Origin: Rhizobium sp.
GTDB lineage: Bacteria; Pseudomonadota; Alphaproteobacteria; Rhizobiales; Rhizobiaceae
NCBI GenBank assembly: GCA_028290545.1
Contig: JAQGJP010000011.1
Coordinates: forward strand, 32,186 to 96,185
Direction: 5' to 3'
Length of the DNA: 64,000 nucleotides
Made by a program: the position numbers and the translations under genes
Notes under the pieces: model-generated
Seen by the model: only the letters and a program-made list of their open reading frames with translations
Told to the model about the DNA's origin: nothing
Databases searched by the model: none
Shown here: in pieces, positions 16,644 to 29,938 of the stretch
Layout of the letters: every line of letters starts with the position of its first letter
How positions within the stretch are numbered: the first letter of the stretch is position 1

Positions 16644-19295
16644 GTGGCAGTCGCCGCGAACGAAATATCGTCTCCCGTGACGCGTATCGAGGACTGGATG
16701 ACCAAACCGAACGAGGCGGCCGAACTTTACAAGCCGGTGGTTGAAAACGCCCAGCGGCCGGGGACCGTCCTGCGACTCATGCTGCTGGCACTCGTGCTCA
16801 TCGCCACGGCCGCTGCCTTTGTGTGGTTCCGCGACCAGCTCGAAAACGAGATCGTGCTTGGTATCCTGGGCGTGCTGGCGATGGCCGGCATTTTCTTCCT
16901 CGTCTCGGCCGTGATCGGCTTCGTCGAGGTCATGCCGCAGAACCACACCGACACGGTTTCCCGCGCCGTGCTCAATAGCCATCCCGATGGCACGCTGATC
17001 ACCGACCGCAAGGGCCGCATCATCTATGCCAATGCCGCCTACGGGCGCCTGAGCGGTTCCGATTCACTGACCGTCGCGCCGTCGATCGAGCATCTTCTGT
17101 CGAAGAACCGGGAATCGACGGAAGCCGTCTATCGCCTGACCAACAGCCTGATGGAAGGCAAATCCGGTTATGAGGAGTTTCGCCTGCCGCGACCGCTCGG
17201 CCAGAGCGATGCGCTGAGTTCCGCATGGTGGTATCGTCTGAAGGCCCGGCCATTGAAGGTCGAGGACGAGCCCGGCGGACCCTTCCTGGTATGGCAGATA
17301 TCCGACATTACCGCCGAGCGCGACGAACAGGAGCAGTTTTTCCGCGAGTTGCAGAATGCCATCGACTATCTCGATCATGCCCCGGCAGGCTTCTTTTCGG
17401 CGGGCCGCAAGGGCGAGGTGTTCTATGTCAACGCAACGCTGGCCGACTGGCTGGGCATCGATCTCACCAAGTTTCAGTCCGGCTCGATGATGATCCGCGA
17501 TATCTGTGCGGGCGAGGGCCTGACACGGCTGGAGACCATTCAGCCCGAGCCGGGACAGATTCGCACCGAAACGATCGATGTCGATTTTCGCAAGGTCAAT
17601 GGCCAGAGCCTGCCCGTGCGGCTCGTCCACCGCGTTTCCGCCAGCAAGGACGGGGCGCCGGGCGAAAGCCGGACGATCGTCCTGCAGCGGACGGCCGAGG
17701 AAGCGGGCAGGGAGGAAGATTCCTCTGCGGCGATGCGCTTCAACCGCTTCTTCAACAATACGCCCATGGCGATCGCATCCGTCGATGGCGAAGGCCATAT
17801 CCTGCGCACCAATACCCAGTTCATGAAATTGTTCTCGGCGCTGACGTCACGCGAGGAAAACGGCAATTCGCTGCTGGCGATCGTACCGGAGGGCGACCGT
17901 GCACAGCTCATCGCAGCGCTTGCCGATGCCAAGGACCGCAAGGTCGATATCGAGCCGGTCGATTCCCGCCACCCGGCCGAGGAAGGGCGCTATTTCCGCT
18001 TCTACATCAATGCCGTCATCGACCAGTCCGACGAAGCGCCGGAGGAAGCAGCAATCGTCTATGCCGTGGAGACCACGCAGCAGAAGGCGCTTGAAAACCA
18101 GATGGCGCAGACCCAGAAGATGAATGCCGTCGGCACGCTGGCGGGCGGTATCGCCCACGATTTCAACAATGTACTGACGGCGATTCTGCTGTCTTCGGAT
18201 CATCTGCTGCTGCAAGCGCGGCAATCGGATTCGAGCTTCGCCGACCTGATGGAAATCAAGCGCAACGCCAATCGCGCCGCCGTCCTGGTTCGCCAACTGC
18301 TGGCCTTCTCGCGCAAGCAGACGCTGCGGCCGGCTGTCATCAATCTGACCGATGCGATCGGCGATCTCAGGATGCTCGTCACACGGCTGCTGTCAGGCAC
18401 AAAGGTGAAGCTGGATGTCGAATATGGCCGTGATCTCTGGCCGGTGAAGACCGATATCTCACAATTTGAACAGGTGATGGTCAACCTGTCCGTCAATGCC
18501 CGCGATGCCATGCCGGAAGGCGGTACGCTGACCATCCGCACGCGCAACATGCCGGCGGCGGAGACGGCAGGACTGAACTTCCGCGGCCTCCCCGAGGAGG
18601 ATTTCGTCGTTATCGACATCGCCGACAGCGGCACCGGCATCCCGCCCGAAATCATGGACAAGATCTTCGAGCCGTTCTTCACCACCAAGGACGTCGGCAA
18701 GGGCACCGGCCTCGGTCTTTCCATGGTCTATGGCATCATCAAGCAATCCGGCGGCTATGTGTTTCCGGAATCCGAAGTCGGCAAGGGCACGACGTTCCGT
18801 ATTTTTCTGCCGCGCCATATTCCTGTCGATGTGCCGACCGGCGAAGGCGAGGATGCACAAGCCGCCGCCCAGGAACTTGCCAATGCTGCCAAGGCCGCCC
18901 AGGCTGATGACATGGACCTCACCGGCAATTCGGCCGTCGTTCTGCTGGTCGAGGACGAAGAGGCTGTTCGGCGTGGCGGCAAGCGCATGCTGGAGACGCG
19001 TGGCTACAAGGTCCACGAGGCTGGCTCGGGCGTCGAGGCGCTGGAAATCCTGGAAGCGCTGGACGGCAAGATCGATATCGTCGTTTCCGATGTCGTCATG
19101 CCGGAAATGGACGGCCCGACGCTATTGGGCGAAATCCGCAAGCTCTATCCTGATATGAAGTTCGTCTTCGTATCGGGCTTCGCCGAGGACGCGTTTGCCC
19201 GCAACCTGCCGGAAGGATCAAAGTTCGGCTTCCTGCCGAAGCCATTCTCGCTGAAGCAACTGGCCACGACCGTTCGGGAGATGCTCGATGGCTGA
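16644..19295 (+). CDS. cckA: Cell-cycle hybrid histidine kinase CckA
   Basis: CckA phosphorylates the master regulator CtrA through ChpT. The 883-residue protein has two membrane helices (~41-62 and ~72-95), PAS-type sensor regions (~105-215 and further repeats to ~480) and a HisKA domain with His505 in [15 protein letters not shown]. The ATPase domain has [21 protein letters not shown] and [12 protein letters not shown]-terminal receiver has [11 protein letters not shown], phospho-acceptor D816 in [12 protein letters not shown], and KPFS. The start is GTG at 16644 after AAGGAT. It is monocistronic or co-transcribed with the DUF924 gene 24 bases downstream. Confidence 0.96.
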   Translation: MAVAANEISSPVTRIEDWMTKPNEAAELYKPVVENAQRPGTVLRLMLLALVLIATAAAFVWFRDQLENEIVLGILGVLAMAGIFFLVSAVIGFVEVMPQNHTDTVSRAVLNSHPDGTLITDRKGRIIYANAAYGRLSGSDSLTVAPSIEHLLSKNRESTEAVYRLTNSLMEGKSGYEEFRLPRPLGQSDALSSAWWYRLKARPLKVEDEPGGPFLVWQISDITAERDEQEQFFRELQNAIDYLDHAPAGFFSAGRKGEVFYVNATLADWLGIDLTKFQSGSMMIRDICAGEGLTRLETIQPEPGQIRTETIDVDFRKVNGQSLPVRLVHRVSASKDGAPGESRTIVLQRTAEEAGREEDSSAAMRFNRFFNNTPMAIASVDGEGHILRTNTQFMKLFSALTSREENGNSLLAIVPEGDRAQLIAALADAKDRKVDIEPVDSRHPAEEGRYFRFYINAVIDQSDEAPEEAAIVYAVETTQQKALENQMAQTQKMNAVGTLAGGIAHDFNNVLTAILLSSDHLLLQARQSDSSFADLMEIKRNANRAAVLVRQLLAFSRKQTLRPAVINLTDAIGDLRMLVTRLLSGTKVKLDVEYGRDLWPVKTDISQFEQVMVNLSVNARDAMPEGGTLTIRTRNMPAAETAGLNFRGLPEEDFVVIDIADSGTGIPPEIMDKIFEPFFTTKDVGKGTGLGLSMVYGIIKQSGGYVFPESEVGKGTTFRIFLPRHIPVDVPTGEGEDAQAAAQELANAAKAAQADDMDLTGNSAVVLLVEDEEAVRRGGKRMLETRGYKVHEAGSGVEALEILEALDGKIDIVVSDVVMPEMDGPTLLGEIRKLYPDMKFVFVSGFAEDAFARNLPEGSKFGFLPKPFSLKQLATTVREMLDG

Positions 19296-19319
19296 AGCCG
19301 GCGGAAAGAGGATGCGGTC

Positions 19320-19877
19320 ATGACATCAGCGACTGATCCAGCCTCTGTTGGCAAAGTCCTCGATTTCTGGTTTTCCGAGACGGTCGAGGCGCACTGGTTC
19401 GAATCCGATCCGGAGATCGACCGGCAGATTGCCGAGCGGTTTGGCGATCTCCAGCGGCAAGCCTCCGCTGGCGAACTCTCCGGCTGGATGAAGAATGCCG
19501 AAAGCGCTCTGGCGCTGGTTATCCTGCTCGACCAGTTTCCGCGCAACATGTTCCGCGGTTCGCCCCGCGCCTTTGCGAGTGACGATCTGGCGCGCGAGGT
19601 CAGTCGTGTTGCCATTGCCAACGCATTCGATCAGCAGCGATCAACGACGGAACGGGCATTTTTTTATTTGCCGCTGATGCATAGCGAGGACCTGATCGAC
19701 CAGACGGAATGCGTGCGGCTCTATCGCCGCCTGAACGATGAGAATGGGCTCGACTACGCCATCCAGCACCATGACATCATCGCCCGCTTTGGCCGTTTCC
19801 CGCATCGCAACAAGGTCATCGGCCGCGAAAACAGCGAGGCGGAGCTGGAATTTCTGAAAACTCACAAGGGATTTTAG
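19320..19877 (+). CDS. DUF924 family protein
   Basis: This 185-residue, mostly helical soluble protein carries the DUF924 signature. It has VLDFWFSETVEAHWFESDPE near the N-terminus, ILLDQFPRNMFRGSPRAFA in the middle, FFYLPLMHSEDL, and the C-terminal RFGRFPHRNKVIGRENS. The fold is TPR-like in known structures and no enzymatic role is established. It follows cckA by 24 bases on the same strand and converges with psuG. Confidence 0.9.
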   Translation: MTSATDPASVGKVLDFWFSETVEAHWFESDPEIDRQIAERFGDLQRQASAGELSGWMKNAESALALVILLDQFPRNMFRGSPRAFASDDLAREVSRVAIANAFDQQRSTTERAFFYLPLMHSEDLIDQTECVRLYRRLNDENGLDYAIQHHDIIARFGRFPHRNKVIGRENSEAELEFLKTHKGF

Positions 19878-19880
19878 TTA

Positions 19881-20816
19881 CTATTCCTGATGCAGGAGCG
19901 CGATTGCAATCCGTGCCGCCATCCGCGCGTTGTTTTCCACCAGCGCAATATTGGTGACGAGACTGCGACCGCCGGTCAGATGGAAAATACTGTTGAGCAG
20001 ATAGGGCGTCACCGCCTTGCCGGTGATCTCGTCCTGTTCGGCATTGTCGAGCGCCCGATCGATATAGATATTCATTTCGTCGCGGGCGATTTCATCGGCT
20101 TCCGGTACCGGATTGCCGATCAGCATGCCGCCATGAATGCCGAGCTCCTCGCGCTTGTGCTGGAAATGGGCGATCGCCGCGGGGCTGTCGAGACGCAACG
20201 GGCTTTTCAGTCCGGAGCCGCGCGACCAGAAGGCAGGGAATTCATCCTGCCCGACGGTGACCACCGGCACGCCCTTGGTTTCCAGCACTTCGAGCGTCTT
20301 CGGGACATCGAGGATCGCCTTGGCACCGGCCGAGACGACGATCACCGTCGTTCGCGACAGCTCTTCCAGATCGGCGGAAATATCGAATGTCTCCTCGGCC
20401 TTGCGGTGCACGCCGCCGATGCCGCCGGTGGCAAACACCTTGATGCCGGCGCGCGCCGCCGAGATCATCGTGGCGGCCACCGTCGTCGCACCCGTCCGCC
20501 CCTCGGCGATCGCGAACGCCAGGTCGGCGCGGGAAAGCTTCATCGCGTCAGGGGTCTGCGCCAGCCGCGCGAGCTGTTGCGGCTCCAGCCCAATGTGCAG
20601 AAGGCCGTCGATGACCGCAATGGTTGCAGGCACCGCACCTTCAGCGCGGATGATGTTCTCGACGCTGCGCGCCATCTCCAGATTGCCCGGATAAGGCATG
20701 CCGTGGGTGATGATCGTCGATTCCAGCGCCACGATTGCCTTGCCGGCAGCCTTGGCCTCGGCCACTTCGGCAGAAAAGGAAACCGGAAATGTGGGGGCTG
20801 CGGGACTGGTCATCAT
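19881..20816 (-). CDS. psuG: Pseudouridine-5'-phosphate glycosidase
   Basis: PsuG reversibly cleaves pseudouridine 5'-phosphate to uracil and ribose 5-phosphate with a Mn-dependent, Lys-assisted mechanism. The 311-residue protein shows IVALESTIITHGMPYPGNLE, the FATGGIGGVHRKAEETFDIS loop, the catalytic lysine region VVSAGAKAILDVPKTLE, and TVGQDEFPAFWSRGSG. Together with psuK directly upstream it forms a complete pseudouridine breakdown unit. It converges with the DUF924 gene, with a 3-base gap. Confidence 0.95.
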   Translation of the reverse strand: MMTSPAAPTFPVSFSAEVAEAKAAGKAIVALESTIITHGMPYPGNLEMARSVENIIRAEGAVPATIAVIDGLLHIGLEPQQLARLAQTPDAMKLSRADLAFAIAEGRTGATTVAATMISAARAGIKVFATGGIGGVHRKAEETFDISADLEELSRTTVIVVSAGAKAILDVPKTLEVLETKGVPVVTVGQDEFPAFWSRGSGLKSPLRLDSPAAIAHFQHKREELGIHGGMLIGNPVPEADEIARDEMNIYIDRALDNAEQDEITGKAVTPYLLNSIFHLTGGRSLVTNIALVENNARMAARIAIALLHQE

Positions 20817-20844
20817 CTTCTTCCTGCAATGAAGGCTTGGTTGG

Positions 20845-21786
20845 TTACAACACTATTTCGGCTGGCGGCACAAGGGCAAGCGTGTGCGTCAGCAGCGCCC
20901 GCGTCAGCTCTTCGGCGGTGGCCATTTCGCTTGCCAGCGCCAGCCGGGCGGATGCCGCTCCGACGCAAACGGCTTGGCTGAGGGTCTGTTTCTCCAGTAT
21001 CGCATGCAGGAAACCGGCCGCGAACCCATCGCCGGCCCCGGTGACATCGCCAATCGCCTCGAGTGGCGGTGGCAGCAGGCTGACCGTATCGGCATCGCTC
21101 CAGGCGATCAGCTCGTGTCGTCCCCGCGTGATCGCGCCACCGCGCAGACCCGCCCTGCGGAAAATGGCGGGCCAGGCACGGTAGTCCGAAGGATATTCGC
21201 CAGACAGCGCCCGCGCCTCGGCCTCGTTCATGAACAGATAATCAAATTGGTCGAGCAAGGTATCATAACGCACCACCTTGGCCGGCGAAATGCCAATGCC
21301 GGCCAGCGGCTTGCCGCGCTCGGCCGCCATTTTCGCCAGCGCAGAAAGGGTTTCCGTCGGCAGGTTGGCATCCGTCAGCAGGAATTCGGCTGCATCGATC
21401 GCGTCGCGCACGGCGCGGATCGCCAGCCTCCGCGGGGTGAAGAACCGATAAAGCTCCATGTCGGCGAGTGCGATCACCAAGTTGCCATCGCGTTCGAGAA
21501 TGGCCGTGTAGGTCGGCGTGCGCCGGTCGAGAAAGATGAAGGGGCGGTCGTCGATGCCGGCAGCGTCCGCCGCGATCCCGACAGCCAAGCCCTCGGCATC
21601 TCCGCCACGGGGCGAAATCATGATGACAGTATGTGCGAGCCGGGCAAGGCTGCGGGCCGCGTTGAATGCCCCACCGCCGCTCTCTTCCTTCCAGGCACCG
21701 GGATTTGACGCGCCGGGCGCCGTATCGCCGGAAATCCGGCCGCGCCGGTCGATATGGGCGCCGCCCAGAACGAGTATGGATGTCAT
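20845..21786 (-). CDS. psuK: PfkB-family kinase, probable pseudouridine kinase
   Basis: The 313-residue protein is a PfkB kinase: ILVLGGAHIDRRGRISGD at the start, EESGGGAFNAARSLARLA (substrate site) and the catalytic DVTGAGDGFAAGFLHAI near residue 250. It lies 28 bases upstream of psuG on the same strand. PsuK phosphorylates pseudouridine to the 5'-phosphate used by PsuG. The assignment rests on the PfkB motifs plus this linkage. No transporter or regulator for pseudouridine is adjacent. Confidence 0.88.
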   Translation of the reverse strand: MTSILVLGGAHIDRRGRISGDTAPGASNPGAWKEESGGGAFNAARSLARLAHTVIMISPRGGDAEGLAVGIAADAAGIDDRPFIFLDRRTPTYTAILERDGNLVIALADMELYRFFTPRRLAIRAVRDAIDAAEFLLTDANLPTETLSALAKMAAERGKPLAGIGISPAKVVRYDTLLDQFDYLFMNEAEARALSGEYPSDYRAWPAIFRRAGLRGGAITRGRHELIAWSDADTVSLLPPPLEAIGDVTGAGDGFAAGFLHAILEKQTLSQAVCVGAASARLALASEMATAEELTRALLTHTLALVPPAEIVL

Positions 21787-21948
21787 GCACGATTCCTGTC
21801 CGTCGATCGAATCATCTTAGCGGTTACATTGGCGCGCTTGCAAGCGGCAGCTTGCGGGAAGTGTTTGGAAACGCTCACGAAAACAAAAATAGAACATAGG
21901 TCGGAATATTATTTCATATCAATCAGTTGCATGGCTCTTGCGAAATGA

Positions 21949-21963
21949 GAACAAATGAAGTAC
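21949..21963 (+). promoter_or_regulatory. Candidate LexA (SOS) box of recA
   Basis: GAAC-N7-GTAC lies 59 bases before the recA start. It differs by one base from the GAAC-N7-GAAC direct-repeat SOS box described for rhizobia and other alphaproteobacteria. Confidence 0.55.
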
Positions 21964-22021
21964 ATACACGGCATGCGGAACACATTGCTTCAGTGGCGCG
22001 GATAACTTAAAGGTGGATCGA

Positions 22022-23113
22022 ATGGCCCAGAATTCATTGCGACTCGTTGAGGAAAAATCGGTGGACAAGAGCAAGGCACTGGATGCAGCGCTTTCCCAGA
22101 TCGAACGTTCGTTCGGCAAGGGATCGATCATGCGTCTCGGTTCGAACGAGAATGTGGTGGAAATCGAAACCGTGCCGACCGGTTCGCTCGGATTGGACAT
22201 CGCACTTGGTATCGGCGGTCTGCCAAAGGGACGTATCGTCGAAATTTTCGGGCCTGAAAGCTCGGGCAAGACGACGCTTGCGCTGCAGACCATCGCCGAG
22301 GCGCAGAAGAAGGGCGGCATTTGCGCCTTCGTCGATGCCGAGCATGCGCTTGATCCCGTCTACGCCCGCAAGCTTGGCGTCGATCTTGAAAATCTGCTGA
22401 TCTCCCAGCCCGATACCGGCGAGCAGGCGCTCGAGATTACCGATACGCTGGTGCGGTCCGGTGCCATCGATGTTCTGGTCATCGATTCCGTTGCGGCGCT
22501 GACGCCGCGCGCCGAAATCGAGGGCGAGATGGGCGACAGTCTTCCCGGCCTTCAGGCGCGTTTGATGAGCCAGGCACTGCGCAAGCTGACCGCCTCGATC
22601 TCCCGCTCCAACACCATGGTCATCTTCATCAACCAGATCCGCATGAAGATCGGCGTCATGTTCGGTTCGCCTGAAACCACCACTGGCGGCAACGCGTTGA
22701 AATTCTACGCCTCGGTTCGCCTCGATATCCGCCGCATCGGTTCGGTCAAGGAACGCGATGAAGTGGTTGGCAACCAGACCCGCGTCAAGGTCGTCAAGAA
22801 CAAGATGGCGCCTCCCTTCAAGCAGGTCGAATTCGACATCATGTATGGTGAGGGCGTTTCCAAGACCGGCGAACTCGTCGATCTCGGCGTCAAGGCTGGC
22901 ATCGTCGAGAAATCGGGCGCCTGGTTCTCCTATAACAGCCAGCGACTCGGCCAGGGCCGGGAGAATGCCAAGATCTTCCTGCGCGACAATCCCGATCTCG
23001 CCCGCGAGATCGAGCTTGCCATTCGCCAGAACGCCGGGTTGATTGCCGACCGCTTCCTGCAGAACACGGCCCCGGAAGCCGGCGATGACGGTGATGACGC
23101 GCTGGAAGCGTGA
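22022..23113 (+). CDS. recA: Recombinase RecA
   Basis: RecA forms filaments on single-stranded DNA, drives strand exchange and triggers LexA self-cleavage. The 363-residue protein has the Walker [10 protein letters not shown] near residue 70, [15 protein letters not shown] [20 protein letters not shown], Walker [12 protein letters not shown], and the DNA-binding loop [20 protein letters not shown]. The C-terminus is acidic ([12 protein letters not shown]). The ATG at 22022 follows AAAGGTGG; an in-frame GTG at 22013 is less likely. A candidate SOS box precedes it and a strong terminator follows. Confidence 0.99.
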   Translation: MAQNSLRLVEEKSVDKSKALDAALSQIERSFGKGSIMRLGSNENVVEIETVPTGSLGLDIALGIGGLPKGRIVEIFGPESSGKTTLALQTIAEAQKKGGICAFVDAEHALDPVYARKLGVDLENLLISQPDTGEQALEITDTLVRSGAIDVLVIDSVAALTPRAEIEGEMGDSLPGLQARLMSQALRKLTASISRSNTMVIFINQIRMKIGVMFGSPETTTGGNALKFYASVRLDIRRIGSVKERDEVVGNQTRVKVVKNKMAPPFKQVEFDIMYGEGVSKTGELVDLGVKAGIVEKSGAWFSYNSQRLGQGRENAKIFLRDNPDLAREIELAIRQNAGLIADRFLQNTAPEAGDDGDDALEA

Positions 23114-23145
23114 TCAGCGATCGAATTCACCGGGCTGGTCATACG

Positions 23146-23188
23146 CCCCGGCGCCACGCAAATCAGCGGGCGTCGGGGTTTTGTTTTT
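23146..23188 (+). terminator. Rho-independent terminator of recA
   Basis: CCCCGGCGCC (23146-23155) pairs with GGCGTCGGGG (23169-23178), with one G-T pair, followed by TTTTGTTTTT. It lies 33 bases after the recA stop codon. Confidence 0.9.
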
Positions 23189-23272
23189 CTGGACATGGGC
23201 AAGGGCGAACGATAAAAGCCGTTGTTCCAAAATCCCGGCAATTCCGGGCATATCAGGTATGAAGGGTATAAG

Positions 23273-25930
<2,658 letters not shown>

Positions 25931-25951
25931 TTGATTTGTTTGCTGTGCGGA

Positions 25952-25975
25952 TGCCGGGAATATCGGGTCCCGGCA
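25952..25975 (+). terminator. Probable terminator of alaS
   Basis: TGCCGGGA and TCCCGGCA form a perfect 8-bp stem with an 8-base loop, 22 bases after the alaS stop; a weak T-rich stretch follows. Confidence 0.6.
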
Positions 25976-26081
25976 AGCGTATTTTGCCTTTTATTAAATT
26001 TTGCCGCTTACCAATAGACATGGAGCCAGGTTGGTCCGGGGATAGCGAACATCGTTTCGCGTTTCTCGGATCGGCTTTGGT

Positions 26082-27365
26082 GTGAGTCCGGGGGATGCGG
26101 CATTGGCCAGTGTTTTGAATATCGGCACCATTATGATCTGCACGTCGCTTATGACACTCGTTGTCGCGATGGCGCTGACATTCATCTGGTTTTTCGAAAA
26201 GCGCGATACGGCTATCGGTTGGTGGTGCCTCAGCATGTGGATGGCAACTGTCGCCACCTTCGCCCTGGCGTTGCGGGGCATCAGTCCGTGGTGGATTGGC
26301 ATCGGTCTCGGCAATGCTTTGCTGATGGTCACATATGGCATGATCTGGGCGGGTTTTGTCTCATTCCGGGGGAGTAAGGTCAGCATCCCCTTCATTTTCG
26401 CCGGTGCATTGTTCTGGATCGCTTGTATCTACGGATTTGAGTCGATCAGAAGCGATGTCAACAATCGGGTCATCGTTTCGTCCATCAGCATCCCTTTCTA
26501 TTGTCTGCTGGTCGTGCGGGAGACGTGGAAGACCTGGAAAAAAGAGCGTCTTCCGTCACTTATGGCGGCTGGATTTTTCTATGCCAGCCATGGACTGTTC
26601 TATCTCATCCGTGTTCCGCTGACGATTGCCTATCCCGTCGGCGAAATCGTTCCCGGACAGACGTCCACGTGGTTTGCGGTAATCACGCTTGAAGCCTTTG
26701 TCCATGGCATGTTTTCCTCCTTCGTCTTTGTGGCATTGGTGCGGGAGCGGGCAGAGCGGCGCTATCGATTGGCTGCCGAGATCGACAGCCTGACATCGGT
26801 GGCGAGCCGCCGCCACTTCGTGTCCGAGACCCGCGCCGCACTGGCGCGCAAACCGAAATCGGCTGTTCTCGCAGTTCTCGACCTCGATTATTTCAAGAAG
26901 GTCAACGACACCTACGGCCATATGGCCGGCGACAGGGTGCTGCAATCCTTCGCCTATCGCGTTTCGTCGGAACTGTCTCCGGGCATGGTGTTCGGGCGGT
27001 TGGGCGGCGAGGAGTTCGGTCTCTTCCTGCCAGACTGTTCCGAGGCGGCCGCGGCCGAATTTCTCGAAACCGTCCGTGCCGCGGTGGAGGCACTCGACAT
27101 CCGTTTCAACGGCAATGTGTTGAAGGTGACCGCCAGCATCGGCGCCGCAAGCACTGCCGAAGCGGGGCTCGATTTCGACCATCTTATGGCAGGTGCCGAC
27201 AACGCGCTTTATGTTTCCAAGCGGCAGGGCCGCAATCGCATTTGTCTGTTTTCGCTATCCATGCGGTTGGAGAACATCGTGGAGGCTGGCCGGGAAACCC
27301 GCCTCGGCCTGTCCAAGAAACGGGTCAGCCGCATTTCGGTGCGCAGCCGCCTCGGCAGCGCTTGA
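26082..27365 (+). CDS. Membrane-anchored diguanylate cyclase (GGDEF)
   Basis: The 427-residue protein has about seven membrane helices (residues ~12-225) followed by a GGDEF domain (~235-395). Catalytic features are VLDLDYFKKVNDTYGHMAGD and the active-site motif FGRLGGEEFGLFLP. The position of the product-inhibition RxxD site upstream of GGEEF reads SPGM, so I-site feedback is probably absent. The start at GTG 26082 is uncertain, and TTG 26103 after GGGGGA is an alternative. It faces a convergent EAL phosphodiesterase gene, so c-di-GMP synthesis and degradation are encoded side by side. Confidence 0.88.
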   Translation: MSPGDAALASVLNIGTIMICTSLMTLVVAMALTFIWFFEKRDTAIGWWCLSMWMATVATFALALRGISPWWIGIGLGNALLMVTYGMIWAGFVSFRGSKVSIPFIFAGALFWIACIYGFESIRSDVNNRVIVSSISIPFYCLLVVRETWKTWKKERLPSLMAAGFFYASHGLFYLIRVPLTIAYPVGEIVPGQTSTWFAVITLEAFVHGMFSSFVFVALVRERAERRYRLAAEIDSLTSVASRRHFVSETRAALARKPKSAVLAVLDLDYFKKVNDTYGHMAGDRVLQSFAYRVSSELSPGMVFGRLGGEEFGLFLPDCSEAAAAEFLETVRAAVEALDIRFNGNVLKVTASIGAASTAEAGLDFDHLMAGADNALYVSKRQGRNRICLFSLSMRLENIVEAGRETRLGLSKKRVSRISVRSRLGSA

Positions 27366-27411
27366 GTTCAACTCAGGCGCAGATTGCCGGAATTTCCGAT
27401 AGAGATCCTGT

Positions 27412-27434
27412 CTGCCGTTGCGACAGTACGGCAG
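27412..27434. terminator. Hairpin between the convergent GGDEF and EAL genes
   Basis: CTGCCGT and ACGGCAG form a perfect 7-bp stem with a 9-base loop, midway between the two convergent stop codons. Without a T run, it is only a possible shared terminator. Confidence 0.45.
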
Positions 27435-27456
27435 TTAGCCAATAGTCACGCAGGAC

Positions 27457-28242
27457 TTATCCATTCAACGTCGAGAGGATCTCGCCGTGGAGCCTCGGCC
27501 AGTCCGGCCTGGCAAGCGAGGCCAGTGCGGGCTTGGAGAGCAGATAGCCCTGCATCAGTTCGACGCCGAAATCGCGCAAGACTTCGAATTCCCTGGCGGT
27601 CTCTATGCCTTCGCAGATCGGCCTTATGCCGAGTTCCGTCAGCATCTTCAGTGTGTTTCTGACAATCACCCGTCTGACCGGGTCGGCATCGATCCCGCGT
27701 ATGAGGTCCATATCCAGCTTGACGATATCCGGCTGAAAACTGGACAACAGCCCGAGACCGGCATAGCCCGCGCCGAAATCGTCGATGGCGGTCTTGAAGC
27801 CCATCGAGCGGTAGGTGGTCAGAATATTCAGCAGGTGCGCCGTATCCAGACGCTCGACTTCGGTGAATTCGAAGATGATGCTCTCCAACGGAAAGTTGGC
27901 GCGTTTGGCGGCTGACAGCGTCTTGCGGATGCAGGCGTTGGGTTCGTAGACCGCGTTCGGAAGGAAATTGATCGACAACATCGTGCCGTCCCGTGCAAGC
28001 CCCAGATCGGATGCCAGGTCGATCGCAGTCACTCTGCAGAGCTGATCGAAGGCATAACGGTTTTCATCAGACAAGTGCCTCAGCACCTCGAAGGCGCTTT
28101 CACCGGACCGGCCGCGGACAAGGGCTTCCTGAGCAAAAACCTTTCCAGTGGTCGTGTCGATGATTGGCTGGAAAGCCATTGTGATGGGCAGCGAGAATTT
28201 GTTGCCGTCGAGGCACCCGCCACATACTGCTTCTGACGCCAT
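27457..28242 (-). CDS. EAL-domain c-di-GMP phosphodiesterase
   Basis: A stand-alone EAL domain of 261 residues that should hydrolyse c-di-GMP to pGpG. Catalytic motifs are complete: QEALVRGR, LSINFLPN, IIFEFTEVERL, the metal-binding TAIDDFGAGYAGLGLL, VKLDMDLIRGI, CEGIET and QGYLLSKPAL. The N-terminal CGGC pair is unusual and could bind a metal or be redox-sensitive. I start at ATG 28242, eight bases after AGGA; in-frame starts at 28269 and 28290 lack such a site. No sensor domain is present. Confidence 0.9.
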   Translation of the reverse strand: MASEAVCGGCLDGNKFSLPITMAFQPIIDTTTGKVFAQEALVRGRSGESAFEVLRHLSDENRYAFDQLCRVTAIDLASDLGLARDGTMLSINFLPNAVYEPNACIRKTLSAAKRANFPLESIIFEFTEVERLDTAHLLNILTTYRSMGFKTAIDDFGAGYAGLGLLSSFQPDIVKLDMDLIRGIDADPVRRVIVRNTLKMLTELGIRPICEGIETAREFEVLRDFGVELMQGYLLSKPALASLARPDWPRLHGEILSTLNG

Positions 28243-28344
28243 TTGCTGGATCCTGTTGTCGATGGCCATTTGCCACAACTTGACCGACAAAGATTTAGAA
28301 AAGGCTTATAAGCTCATAAAATGTTGAGCACCTGGCGTGCAGTT

Positions 28345-29139
28345 CTACAACGAGAGCCCAAATCCCTGCATCAATCGCCGCGTTGAGAAATCCGGGTTCC
28401 CCGAGGTCAGGACGGCCCGATCGACATGGCTCTCCGGATGAACATCATCCAGAGCGGGAACCAGCCGCCGGGCCTGCCGGGCGATCGCCTCGGCCGGGTC
28501 TATCCAGTCCACCGGCCACGGCGCGAGGCGGCGGAAGACATTGGCCATGAATGGATAATGCGTGCAGGCAAGCACGACGATATCGGTTTTCTTGCCGTCT
28601 TGTTCGTAAAAGCATTGTTCGATTTCCGCCGCCACGGCATCGTCGGCGACCTTGTCGCCGCGAATATAGGCTTCCGCCATGCGTGCAAGATCGGCCGAGC
28701 CGACCAGCCGCACGTGGCACTGGCTTGCAAAAGATTGAATGAGATCCCGCGTATAGGCGCGCTTGACGGTGCCTGGGGTCGCGAGCACCGACACAAGGCC
28801 GGAACGAGTACGCTCGGCGGCCGGCTTGATCGCAGGAACCGTACCGATGAATGTGTGCTCGGGGAAGGCAGCGCGCAGATCGGCGCCGGCCAGCGTAAAG
28901 GCCGTGTTGCACGCGATTACCGACACCTCCGGCTGGTGCTCCCGCAGGAAATCGCCGAATATCGAAATAACCCGGGCCCTGAGTTCGGGCTCGGCCCAGT
29001 TGCCATAGGGAAAGCCGGCATCGTCGGCGATGTAGACGAAGTTCCGCTCCGGCATCAGCACGCGCAGTTCGCGCAATACGGTCAGCCCGCCGATGCCCGA
29101 ATCGAACACGAGGACGGGCTTTGCGGCATTATTCGTCAT
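28345..29139 (-). CDS. murI: Glutamate racemase
   Basis: MurI makes D-glutamate for peptidoglycan from L-glutamate by a two-cysteine mechanism. The 264-residue protein has [17 protein letters not shown], the first catalytic cysteine in [13 protein letters not shown] and the second in [15 protein letters not shown]. It overlaps the end of the upstream methyltransferase gene. I use ATG 29139 ([15 protein letters not shown]); an in-frame ATG at 29151 is also possible. Being coupled to an RNA methyltransferase is common in rhizobia. Confidence 0.95.
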   Translation of the reverse strand: MTNNAAKPVLVFDSGIGGLTVLRELRVLMPERNFVYIADDAGFPYGNWAEPELRARVISIFGDFLREHQPEVSVIACNTAFTLAGADLRAAFPEHTFIGTVPAIKPAAERTRSGLVSVLATPGTVKRAYTRDLIQSFASQCHVRLVGSADLARMAEAYIRGDKVADDAVAAEIEQCFYEQDGKKTDIVVLACTHYPFMANVFRRLAPWPVDWIDPAEAIARQARRLVPALDDVHPESHVDRAVLTSGNPDFSTRRLMQGFGLSL

Positions 29140-29938
29140 GATCGATTTCATCCGGATTGCCGGCCCCGCGCGGACGTTTGCGGGAGAACCGGTCGAGCGA
29201 GGAAATGACGCCGCGCATCACCTTGATTTCAGGCGCGGTGAAGGCGCGGCGCGATAGCACGGCGCGCAAGTTGTCGATCATTTTCGGCTTTTTGGCGGCG
29301 GGCCGGAAGAAGCCGCGTGCATCCAGCGCTTCTTCAAGATGGTCGTAGAGGCCGAACAACTGATCCTTGGTGGCGGGCTGCTGGTCCAGCGCCTGGAACG
29401 GCGTTTCCTCAGCCGATTCCATGCTCTGCTTCATCCACTCGTAGGACATCAGCAGCACGGCCTGGGCGATGTTCAATGAAGCAAAGGCCGGGTTAACAGG
29501 GAAAGTGACGATCTCGTCGGCAAGCGCCACTTCCTCGTTCGAGAGCCCGGATTTCTCGCGTCCGTAAAGGACCCCGACCTTCTCGCCGGCATCGTATCTT
29601 GCCTTCAGGGTCTGGGCCGCGACAACGGGTGAGCGGACCGGCTTGAAGCCGTAGCGTTCGCGCGCGGTGGTGGCGTAGACGAAATTGAGGTCGGCGATCG
29701 CCTCCTCGAGCGTCGCAAACACCACCGCGCCGTCGATGACGTGATCGGCCTTGCTGGCGGCTGAACGCGCCTTCTCGCTCGGCCAGCCGTCGCGCGGATT
29801 GACGAGCCTCAATTCCGAAAGTCCGAAATTGGCCATGGCGCGTGCCACCATGCCGATATTCTCGCCAAGCTGCGGCTCGACGAGCACGACCACGGGGCCG
29901 CCGATGATCATTTCCAGTTCGCTATTGGTGCCGGACAT
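29129..29938 (-). CDS. SpoU/TrmH-family RNA methyltransferase (TrmJ-like)
   Basis: The 269-residue protein is a SPOUT methyltransferase that uses S-adenosylmethionine for 2'-O-methylation of RNA. The three family motifs are present: [20 protein letters not shown] (motif 1), [18 protein letters not shown] (motif 2), and [17 protein letters not shown] (motif 3). The helical C-terminal extension with [15 protein letters not shown] matches the TrmJ (YfhQ) group, which modifies position 32 of tRNA. Target specificity is inferred. Its stop overlaps the murI start region. Confidence 0.9.
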   Translation of the reverse strand: MSGTNSELEMIIGGPVVVLVEPQLGENIGMVARAMANFGLSELRLVNPRDGWPSEKARSAASKADHVIDGAVVFATLEEAIADLNFVYATTARERYGFKPVRSPVVAAQTLKARYDAGEKVGVLYGREKSGLSNEEVALADEIVTFPVNPAFASLNIAQAVLLMSYEWMKQSMESAEETPFQALDQQPATKDQLFGLYDHLEEALDARGFFRPAAKKPKMIDNLRAVLSRRAFTAPEIKVMRGVISSLDRFSRKRPRGAGNPDEIDHDE

